Program-made: the position numbers and the translations under genes
Shown here: one piece after another, positions 23,349 through 30,098 of the stretch
How the letters are laid out: the number at the start of each line of letters is the position of its first letter
Numbering within the stretch: position 1 is the first letter of the stretch
The notes under the pieces: model-generated
The model's database searches: none
Told to the model about the DNA's origin: nothing
The model's input: only the letters and a program-made list of their open reading frames with translations
Origin: UBA2266 sp964406945
GTDB lineage: Bacteria; Planctomycetota; Phycisphaerae; Sedimentisphaerales; Anaerobacaceae
Direction: 5' to 3'
Assembly: GCA_964406945.1 (NCBI GenBank)
Contig: CAYOTO010000040.1
Coordinates: 1 to 30,098, forward strand
Length of the DNA stretch: 30,098 nucleotides

Positions 23349-25194
23349 ACTGAAGACTGCAGAGGATCTCTCGGCGGCTATTGCCAAATCGAAAGAGCAA
23401 CGGGACAAGGCCGAGAAGGTCATTACCATGTGTGGAGGTACAGGCTGCCAGGCCTCTGGCGTCAGTCCTGTCATTGAGGCTATTCACAATGAGCTCGAGA
23501 AGCGCGGCTTATCCGAGAGTGTGCGTGTTCGCGTTACCGGTTGCCACGGCTTTTGCGAGCAGGGGCCGGTAATGGTTATCGAGCCGGGCAATGTTCTCTA
23601 TTGCCACGTTCGCGCCGAGGATGTGGAGGAGATAGTCAGAGTCAGTATAGAACAGGATGAGATCGTGGAGAGGCTTGTCTACACGGATCCGGTTACGGGC
23701 AGACAGATTACCACCGAGTCGGAGATACCTTTCTACAAAAAGCAGGATCGGATGCTGCTGACATTCAACAGGCAGGTGGATCCATGTTCGATTGAAGATT
23801 ACCTGGCCGCTGACGGTTACTCCAGTGTTGCGAAAGTACTTTCGGCCGGCGATCCCGAGGCGGTTATCGAGGAAATAAAAAAGTCCGGCCTGAGGGGACG
23901 CGGAGGCGGAGGTTTTCCGACGGGCCGCAAATGGGAAACGTGCCGCAAAGCAGCCGGCGAAGAGAAATACGTTATCTGCAACGCGGATGAGGGCGATCCG
24001 GGGGCATATATGGACCGCAGCATACTCGAGGGCAATCCCCACATGGTGCTTGAGGGCATGATCGTGGGGGCCTGGGCTATCGGCGCGCAGAACGGGCATA
24101 TTTACGTTCGCAACGAGTACCCGCTGGCCGTCAAACACGCCAGACTCGCGGTGGAGGCGGCCAGGGAGGTCGGGCTACTGGGTGAGAATATCCTCGGAAG
24201 CGGATTCGATTTCGACATCGAGATTACCCGCGGCGGCGGCGCATTCGTCTGCGGCGAAAGTACGGCTCTGATGGCCTCGCTGGAGGGCAGAGTCGGTGAA
24301 CCTCGCCCGAAGGACGTGCATACGGTTCTCGAAGGACTGTGGAACAAACCGACAACGCTCAACAATGTAGAAACATGGGCCAATGTGCCCCTGATTGTGA
24401 ATAAGGGGGCTTCCTGGTTCGCGAGCAAAGGTACGAGCGGCAGTGCGGGCACGAAGATTTTCGCACTTACGGGCAAGGTCAAGAACACCGGACTTGTCGA
24501 AGTACCGTTCGGTACGACTTTGCGGGCCATTGTGGAGGATATCGGCGGGGGCGCTCCGGACGGCAGCAAAATCAAGGCGGTCCAGACGGGCGGGCCTTCG
24601 GGCGGTTGTCTTCCGGCGGAGAAATTCGATCTACCCGTGGACTTCGATACACTTTATGAAGCCGGATCGATGGTGGGCAGCGGCGGCATGGTGGTCATGG
24701 ACGAGCGGACCTGTATGGTCGACGTAGCCAGGTATTTTCTCGAGTTTCTGCAGGACGAATCCTGCGGCAAATGCGTTCCATGCAGGATCGGGGTGGATCG
24801 TATGCTGGAAATCGTGAAGGATATCGCCGAAGGCCGGGGCAAGCCGGAGCAGATACCGCTGCTCGAAGAACTGGCGGACACGATCGCCCAGACATCGCTT
24901 TGTGCACTCGGCAAGACAGCGCCTAATCCGGTGCTTTCGACTCTCAAGTACTTCCGGGAGGAATACGAAGCACACATCGCAGAGGGCAAGTGCCCGGCGG
25001 GTGTCTGCCGAAGTTTGATTAAGTTCTCGATCGATTCGGATGCCTGTAAAGGATGCGGGGCCTGTCTGAAAGCCTGTCCCCAGGGCGCTATAGCCGGCAG
25101 CACGAAGGAAGTTCATGTGATCGATGCTGAGCTGTGCGTAAAGTGCGGTATCTGTGTCGATACGTGCAAATTAGATGCTATCAAAGTCGCATAG
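23341..25194 (+). CDS. nuoF: NuoF/HydB/HndC-type NADH-binding flavoprotein subunit
   Basis: The 617-residue protein has the extended HydB/HndC layout. A thioredoxin-like [2Fe-2S] domain is at the N-terminus (C31-x4-C36, C68-x3-C72). The NADH/FMN domain carries GLRGRGGGGFPTGRKW (183-198) and NADEGDPGAYMDR (214-226). SLBB and the N3-type [4Fe-4S] region follow (C475, C478, C481, C521). Two ferredoxin-type [4Fe-4S] clusters end the chain (C569/C572/C575/C579 and C599/C602/C605/C609). The two C-terminal ferredoxin clusters separate it from respiratory NuoF and place it with cytoplasmic, bifurcation-type enzymes. It sits between the NuoE-like and NuoG-like genes. Confidence 0.95.
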   Translation: MAKLKTAEDLSAAIAKSKEQRDKAEKVITMCGGTGCQASGVSPVIEAIHNELEKRGLSESVRVRVTGCHGFCEQGPVMVIEPGNVLYCHVRAEDVEEIVRVSIEQDEIVERLVYTDPVTGRQITTESEIPFYKKQDRMLLTFNRQVDPCSIEDYLAADGYSSVAKVLSAGDPEAVIEEIKKSGLRGRGGGGFPTGRKWETCRKAAGEEKYVICNADEGDPGAYMDRSILEGNPHMVLEGMIVGAWAIGAQNGHIYVRNEYPLAVKHARLAVEAAREVGLLGENILGSGFDFDIEITRGGGAFVCGESTALMASLEGRVGEPRPKDVHTVLEGLWNKPTTLNNVETWANVPLIVNKGASWFASKGTSGSAGTKIFALTGKVKNTGLVEVPFGTTLRAIVEDIGGGAPDGSKIKAVQTGGPSGGCLPAEKFDLPVDFDTLYEAGSMVGSGGMVVMDERTCMVDVARYFLEFLQDESCGKCVPCRIGVDRMLEIVKDIAEGRGKPEQIPLLEELADTIAQTSLCALGKTAPNPVLSTLKYFREEYEAHIAEGKCPAGVCRSLIKFSIDSDACKGCGACLKACPQGAIAGSTKEVHVIDAELCVKCGICVDTCKLDAIKVA

Positions 25195-25204
25195 AGGGGC
25201 CGAA

Positions 25205-25900
25205 ATGGAACAGTACATTGAAATTTCGATAGACGGTGCAAAAGTAAAGGTGGCCAAAGGCAAGAGCGTTCTCGACGCTTGCATGGATTACGGCGTGTGC
25301 ATTCCGCATTTATGCCATGTCCCCAACGTAACCGACATCGGGGCCTGTCGTCTGTGTATAGTCGAACACGTCCAGAACGGTCGAAGCAAGGTGACGACGT
25401 CCTGCACACTAATGGCAAGTGAGGGCATGGTCGTACTTACGAATACTCAGCGGATTCGCAAACTTCGTCGGAATGTAGCCGAACTGCTGGTGGCGGAGTG
25501 TCCGAATTCACGGGCGGTACAGGACATAGCGGTTCGCTGCGGCGTTAAGGACGTTCGTTACCCGTTCCGCAACAACAACTGCACGCTATGCGGGCGCTGT
25601 GTGCGAGTCTGCGAGGAAATGTGGCAAGCCAGAGCAATCGGGTTCATCGGGCGCGGTAAGGACCGGCATGTGGATTTTCCGTTCGAGGAGAGACCGGATT
25701 ACTGCAAGGGATGTGACACCTGCATCGACCTTTGTCCGATGACGATTACGCCGTGTCCGGGCCCGATGAAGACCGGAGAGGAATATTTATGCGGCAATTG
25801 CGAGTCGCAATTGATGACGACCGAGAGCATACCGGATACGTGCGTCTGGTGCGATCTCGGTCAGGGCTTCAACTGCGCCCGACAGGCCCAGGCACAGTAG
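25205..25900 (+). CDS. NuoG/HydA N-terminal-like Fe-S protein without catalytic domain
   Basis: ATG 25205 has GAGGGG 5 nt upstream and follows nuoF after 10 nt. The 231-residue protein has a plant-type [2Fe-2S] domain (C37, C48, C51, C67) and two [4Fe-4S] clusters (C126/C129/C132/C136 and C167/C170/C173/C177). In NuoG and HydA a His/Cys-ligated cluster lies between these parts; here the corresponding stretch is LLVAECPNSRAVQDIAVRCG, with no His and too few Cys, so that cluster is missing. There is no H-cluster, molybdopterin or formate dehydrogenase domain. The C-terminus adds C196-x2-C199 and C213-x2-C216, which look like a small zinc ribbon or rubredoxin-like knuckle, plus C184 and C224. 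Inferred role: electron-relay subunit of an NADH:ferredoxin-type enzyme. Confidence 0.88.
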   Translation: MEQYIEISIDGAKVKVAKGKSVLDACMDYGVCIPHLCHVPNVTDIGACRLCIVEHVQNGRSKVTTSCTLMASEGMVVLTNTQRIRKLRRNVAELLVAECPNSRAVQDIAVRCGVKDVRYPFRNNNCTLCGRCVRVCEEMWQARAIGFIGRGKDRHVDFPFEERPDYCKGCDTCIDLCPMTITPCPGPMKTGEEYLCGNCESQLMTTESIPDTCVWCDLGQGFNCARQAQAQ

Positions 25901-26001
25901 CGCGGCTGCCCCGAGCAACGGGCTAAAGTGCAGTGAGATCGAAGTCGACGAAGGATTCCGTCGGCTCGAGGTGATATGCACATTAAAGACAGGAGAACCC
26001 A

Positions 26002-29000
26002 ATGCCAAAACGCAGCGATATCAGGAAAGTTATGATCATCGGCTCCGGGCCGATAGTAATTGGTCAGGCTTGCGAATTCGATTATTCGGGCACGCAGGCT
26101 TGCAAAGCGCTTCGCAGCCTTGGATACGAAATCGTGCTGGCCAATTCTAATCCCGCGACGATTATGACGGACCCGGGCATGGCCGATGCGACGTATATAG
26201 AGCCGCTGAACCTGGAGACGATGACGAAGATCATTGAGAAGGAAAGGCCCGATGCCCTGCTGCCGAATCTGGGCGGACAATCCGGGCTGAATCTCAGTTC
26301 CGAGCTTGCCAGGGCGGGTGTGTTGGAGAAGTACGGCGTTAAGGTTATCGGCGTGCAGGTGGATGCCATCAAGCGGGGTGAGGATCGCCAGGCGTTCAAG
26401 GATACGATGAACAGGCTTGGAATCGAAATGCCGCAAAGCCTGATAGCCAATGACATGAAGGAGGCCAAAGCGGCCATAAAACAAATCGGCCTGCCCTGCG
26501 TGGTTCGGCCGGCGTATACAATGGGCGGAACCGGGGGCGGCTTTGCATACAACATGCAGGAATTCGAGGAGTTGGCGGAGCGCGGATTGAGAGCGAGCTT
26601 CGTGCATCAGATTCTCGTCGAGGAATCGGTTCAGGGCTGGGAGGAACTGGAACTGGAAGTCGTCCGCGACAGCAAGAACCAGATGATCACGGTTTGCTTC
26701 ATCGAAAACGTAGACGCTATGGGGGTTCATACCGGCGACAGTTACTGCACCGCTCCGATGCTGACAATCAGTGAGGATTTACAGAAGAAACTGCAGGAGT
26801 ATTCCTACAGCATTGTCGAGGCCATCGAAGTAATCGGTGGAACGAACATCCAGTTCGCTCACAACCCGGAGACCGGGCGGGTGGTTGTAATTGAGATCAA
26901 TCCGCGAACGTCCCGATCATCGGCGCTGGCCTCGAAAGCGACGGGATTTCCAATCGCATTTATCTCCTCTCTTCTGGCGGGCGGGCTGACGCTGGATGAA
27001 ATTCCGTACTGGCGAGAGGGAACGCTGGAGAAGTATACCCCTTCCGGCGATTACGTGGTCGTGAAATTCTCGCGGTGGGCATTCGAGAAATTCGAAAAGC
27101 TCGAAGACAAGCTCGGGACTCAGATGAAGGCCGTCGGCGAAGTGATGAGCATCGGGAAGAACTACAAGGAGGCCTTCCAGAAAGCCATTCGCTCCCGGGA
27201 GGACGGACGTTATGGGCTGGGATTCGCGAGGGATTATAACCGCAAGAGTCTGGAAGAGCTTATGCGAATGCTGGCCGAGCCGTCAAGCGAGCGACAGTTC
27301 ATCATGTATGAGGCGCTGCGCAAGGGCGCTTCGGTAGATATGCTGCACGAGAAAACCTACATAAAGTCCTGGTTCATTGAGAAGATGAAGGAACTGGTGG
27401 AACTGGAGCAGGAGCTTCTTCAGTACAAGGGCAAGGCTCTACCGGACAATCTGCAGAAGAAGGCCAAGAAGGATGGCTTCGCCGACCGATACCTGGCAAA
27501 GATTCTGGGTACGACTGAGAGCAGGATTCGCACACAGAGGACCAGGCTGGGCGAATCAGAGGGCTGGCATCCGGTGCCGGTCAGCGGGGTTGAAAATGCG
27601 GCCTATTATTACTCCAGCTATAATGCGCCCGACGCGACGGAGGTTTCGCCGAACCGTAAGGTGATGGTTCTGGGCGGTGGGCCGAACCGGATCGGCCAAG
27701 GCATCGAATTCGATTATTGCTGCGTTCACGCGGCGTTTGCACTGCGGGACGAAGGCGTCGAGTCGATAATGGTCAACTGCAATCCGGAGACGGTTTCGAC
27801 CGACTATGACACTTCCAACAAGTTGTATTTCGAGCCGCTTACCGTCGAGGACGTCCTGAGCATTTATGAGAAGGAAAAACCGGAAGGCATAATCTGCCAG
27901 TTCGGCGGGCAGACGCCGCTGAATATCGCTAAGGAGTTGGAGGCCGCGGGCGTGACAATTCTGGGAACGAGTCCCGACACGATCGATTTGGCCGAGGACC
28001 GGGATCGTTTCCGGCAGAAGATGCGGAAGCTGAACATTCCGCAGCCCGAAAGCGGGATGGCAAGTACTCTGGAGGAGGCTGTAGAGGTTGCATCGCAGAT
28101 CGGTTACCCGTTGATGGTTCGACCTTCGTTCGTACTGGGCGGACGTGCGATGGAGATTCTGCATGATGAAGAGATGCTCAGGCATTACGTGCAGGCGGCG
28201 GTGGACGTATCGCCCGAACGGCCGCTGCTGATCGACAAGTTTCTTGAGAATGCAATCGAGGCCGAAGCGGATGCGATTTCTGACGGCCGGCAGGCTTTCG
28301 TGCCGGCGATAATGGAGCATATCGAGCTGGCAGGGGTTCATTCGGGAGACTCGGCGTGCGTGATTCCGCCGACGACGATTGCACAGAAGCACATCGATAC
28401 GATCACCGAATACACCCAGAGAATCGCCGTCGAATTCAAGGTGGTCGGACTGATGAACATTCAGTACGCCATCTGCAACGACAAGGTGTATATTCTGGAG
28501 GCTAATCCACGGGCCAGCCGGACGGTGCCGCTGGTGAGCAAAATCTGCGGTGTTTCGATGGCCAGAATTGCGACGCAACTTATGCTCGGTAAAAAGCTCT
28601 CGGAGATGGGGCTGGAACACCGCAAAATTCCATATTACGGCGTAAAAGAAGCGGTATTTCCGTTTTACTTCTACCCGCAGGTTGACCCTGTACTTGGGCC
28701 GGAGATGCGTTCCACGGGCGAGGTTCTGGGGATGGCTGATTCGTTCGGCCTGGCTTTTTATCGCGCCCAGGACGCCGCTCAGGGAACGCTGCCGACTGCG
28801 GGCACGGTGCTGCTGACGGTTGCCGACAAAGACAAGTCAGATGCGATAGTGAATGTTGCGCGTAATTTCACTTCGTTCGGTTTCAAACTCAAGGCGACAC
28901 AGGGGACGAAGGAGTTTTTAGCCGCCAACGGCATCGAATCGGAGCCTGCCAACAAGCTAACTGAGGTCCGGCCGAATATCGCCGATGACATTATGAACGG

Positions 29001-29205
29001 CGATATTCAATTGGTGATCAACACGCCGAAGGGCAAAAGCAGCAAAGCCGACGACTCGTATATCCGCAAGGCGGCGATTAGGTACAAGGTGCCGTATATT
29101 ACGACAATAGCCGCGGCGGTAGCGGCCGCGAAGGGTATCGATGCAATCAGGAAGCATCGGCCGGGAGTTAAATCGCTGCAGGAGTATCATAAGAGCATAA
29201 CTTAG
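26002..29205 (+). CDS. carB: carbamoyl-phosphate synthase large subunit
   Basis: The protein has 1067 residues, the normal length. It shows the two homologous halves: an N-terminal carboxy-phosphate half (GSGPIVIGQACEFDYSGTQA near residue 14; VVRPAYTMGGTGGGFAYN ATP-grasp) and a C-terminal carbamate half (LGGGPNRIGQGIEFDYC; LMVRPSFVLGGRAME). A C-terminal allosteric MGS-like domain occupies the last 130 residues. It makes carbamoyl phosphate from bicarbonate, ammonia and two ATP for arginine and pyrimidine synthesis. AGGAG lies 7 nt before the ATG. The small subunit carA is not in this window. It follows the redox operon by 101 nt without a visible terminator. Confidence 0.98.
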   Translation: MPKRSDIRKVMIIGSGPIVIGQACEFDYSGTQACKALRSLGYEIVLANSNPATIMTDPGMADATYIEPLNLETMTKIIEKERPDALLPNLGGQSGLNLSSELARAGVLEKYGVKVIGVQVDAIKRGEDRQAFKDTMNRLGIEMPQSLIANDMKEAKAAIKQIGLPCVVRPAYTMGGTGGGFAYNMQEFEELAERGLRASFVHQILVEESVQGWEELELEVVRDSKNQMITVCFIENVDAMGVHTGDSYCTAPMLTISEDLQKKLQEYSYSIVEAIEVIGGTNIQFAHNPETGRVVVIEINPRTSRSSALASKATGFPIAFISSLLAGGLTLDEIPYWREGTLEKYTPSGDYVVVKFSRWAFEKFEKLEDKLGTQMKAVGEVMSIGKNYKEAFQKAIRSREDGRYGLGFARDYNRKSLEELMRMLAEPSSERQFIMYEALRKGASVDMLHEKTYIKSWFIEKMKELVELEQELLQYKGKALPDNLQKKAKKDGFADRYLAKILGTTESRIRTQRTRLGESEGWHPVPVSGVENAAYYYSSYNAPDATEVSPNRKVMVLGGGPNRIGQGIEFDYCCVHAAFALRDEGVESIMVNCNPETVSTDYDTSNKLYFEPLTVEDVLSIYEKEKPEGIICQFGGQTPLNIAKELEAAGVTILGTSPDTIDLAEDRDRFRQKMRKLNIPQPESGMASTLEEAVEVASQIGYPLMVRPSFVLGGRAMEILHDEEMLRHYVQAAVDVSPERPLLIDKFLENAIEAEADAISDGRQAFVPAIMEHIELAGVHSGDSACVIPPTTIAQKHIDTITEYTQRIAVEFKVVGLMNIQYAICNDKVYILEANPRASRTVPLVSKICGVSMARIATQLMLGKKLSEMGLEHRKIPYYGVKEAVFPFYFYPQVDPVLGPEMRSTGEVLGMADSFGLAFYRAQDAAQGTLPTAGTVLLTVADKDKSDAIVNVARNFTSFGFKLKATQGTKEFLAANGIESEPANKLTEVRPNIADDIMNGDIQLVINTPKGKSSKADDSYIRKAAIRYKVPYITTIAAAVAAAKGIDAIRKHRPGVKSLQEYHKSIT

Positions 29206-29220
29206 TTGCGTTCGATTCAA

Positions 29221-29280
29221 GGTTGGGGTCGGTCCAAGCGATAGCCACCACTAAGCTCTCCGGCCCCGACCACTTTTTTT
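29221..29280 (+). terminator. terminator of carB
   Basis: GGTTGGGGTCGG (29221-29232) pairs with CCGGCCCCGACC (29260-29271) over 12 positions, two of them G-U, around a 27-nt loop; seven Ts follow at 29274-29280. It starts 15 nt after the carB stop. Confidence 0.8.
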
Positions 29281-29324
29281 GCGCGTAGATTTATCCGGTG
29301 ACTGAAGGCCGATGGTTTTGAATG

Positions 29325-30098
29325 TTAAATAGAATCGGCTTCGACGACTTCTCTGGGCAGGAGCAGGCTTGCGGGGTTCGGGGCCAGGCAGGGAGGAACG
29401 GTCATGAGGCGTTTGGCGCCGGTGCATTGGTCGAGTTTCCAGAGTTTGCCGGACTGTGCGGGCGGGACGGGAACACTGTGGTAACCGGGTTGGTTTGCGT
29501 CGAATTTACAGCGGATCCGGCCGGACGGATCGAGAATGGTTCCGGAGCCCTCAGAATAAAGGCCGATAGTTCCGGTGCCTTTGGGGGTGTAGAAGTACAG
29601 ACTGTATCTACCTGAGATGCTTGTGGGCTCGCCGAGAGAGGATATTATGGTTACCGGCATATTCGGGTCCCATAGGATCGAGGTCATATCGTCTCCGTCT
29701 TTGACGGCGATTTTGTGCAGGCCGGTTTCGCGGGCGTGCAGTTCGACACGACGCTGCACACCGTCGGGCGCGGTTTCGCCGTGTGCGACGGGTTTTTCAG
29801 GCTGAGTTGATTCGCGTGCATCGGGCACTTTCCAGAGATCGACTTTGGCGTTGCCGCGGTTTCGATAGTGCGCTATGAGGCCGCCGGTTACCTCAAGGCG
29901 GATGGTCGCGGGTTCAGAATCGACCCAGGTGTAGAAGGTCTGCACCCCCCTGCCGGTGATCTCAAACGGGGTCGTTTCGGCGGGCGGCAGATTCAGTTCT
30001 GTTACAGGTATTAGATCCCGGCTGAATTCCACAGGCTCGAAATTGCGGAGGCGGTGGTTGGCAATTCCTTTTTCGACATAGTCGCGAAGCTCGGATTC
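29325..30098 (-). CDS. C-terminal part of a secreted-type hypothetical protein (partial)
   Basis: The minus-strand frame is open from the right edge of the window to the stop at 29325, giving 257 residues of a longer protein. The visible part is beta-rich, with alternating patterns (RLEVTGGLIAHYRN, YSLYFYTPKGTGTIGLYSEG, KLWKLDQCTGAKRLMTVPPC) typical of C-terminal sandwich domains in secreted glycan-active proteins. The end, with PPCLAPNPASLLLPREVVEA, reminds me of the tails of DUF4838-type planctomycete proteins, but this is weak. An in-frame GTG at 30032 could suggest a start, but the frame continues coding-like through the edge. Confidence 0.75.
   Translation of the reverse strand, partial: ESELRDYVEKGIANHRLRNFEPVEFSRDLIPVTELNLPPAETTPFEITGRGVQTFYTWVDSEPATIRLEVTGGLIAHYRNRGNAKVDLWKVPDARESTQPEKPVAHGETAPDGVQRRVELHARETGLHKIAVKDGDDMTSILWDPNMPVTIISSLGEPTSISGRYSLYFYTPKGTGTIGLYSEGSGTILDPSGRIRCKFDANQPGYHSVPVPPAQSGKLWKLDQCTGAKRLMTVPPCLAPNPASLLLPREVVEADSI

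Noticed and set aside
22869..25900. Complete [FeFe]-hydrogenase operon
   Set aside because: The third gene ends before any H-cluster domain and no separate hydA is seen in the window.
27556..28620. Minus-strand open frame opposite carB
   Set aside because: Antisense shadow of a certain gene.
1..30098. CRISPR arrays, tRNA/rRNA genes, transposases
   Set aside because: No regularly spaced repeats, tRNA-like cloverleafs, rRNA stretches or transposase domains were seen by eye; a covariance or HMM scan could still find a missed small RNA.

Overview
The window reads as a piece of a Planctomycetota chromosome, most likely an anaerobic, polysaccharide-degrading member of the Phycisphaerae/Sedimentisphaerales type. 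This is inferred from family content: a hydrazine-synthase-alpha-like dihaem cytochrome, an ECF sigma factor coupled to an anti-sigma protein with a pseudopilin-like DG tail, large secreted beta-helix and GH43 proteins, and a HydBC/NuoEF-type NADH module. No rRNA or tRNA gene is visible, so the taxonomy is not proven.

Layout. (1) 1-2155 is more AT-rich and looks accessory: the tail of a CDS cut by the window edge, a 60-codon ORF, a YcxB-like membrane protein, and a lipoprotein whose DUF1573 domain runs into a dispersed repeat. (2) 2736-4437 is an overlapping ECF sigma / anti-sigma-like pair ending at a clear terminator. (3) 4501-4828 is a mosaic of short dispersed repeats, followed on the minus strand by a CsbD-type stress protein and a 26-codon DUF1328-like remnant. 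(4) 5810-19705 is a block of secreted proteins: dihaem HzsA-like protein (+), GH140-like/GH43 fusion (-), divergent LamG/beta-helix protein and a 1185-residue protein of unknown family as an operon (+), an internally deleted secreted-enzyme pseudogene (-) and a secreted metallophosphoesterase (-). No SusC/SusD pair or sugar transporter is visible. (5) 19874-25900 is a redox block: a stand-alone FMN glutamate-synthase-like protein (-), a GAF-like/coiled-coil/LuxR regulator (-), and a divergent three-gene NuoE/NuoF/NuoG-N operon (+) with no hydrogenase or formate dehydrogenase subunit. (6) 26002-29205 is carB with its terminator, followed by the C-terminal part of a minus-strand CDS that leaves the window.

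How they may work together. The secreted block plausibly attacks a complex polysaccharide outside the cell or in the periplasm. The NuoEFG-N trio would pass electrons between NAD(H) and a ferredoxin-like partner, and the glutamate-synthase-like flavoprotein and GAF/LuxR regulator next to it may belong to the same redox or nitrogen circuit. The points most worth a second look are the NuoG-like subunit that has lost both its catalytic domain and the His/Cys cluster ligands, the glycosidase fusion, the anti-sigma/pseudopilin chimera, the 1185-residue orphan, and 34-bp repeats (32/34 identical) in inverted orientation flanking the sigma module, one of which truncates a lipoprotein.
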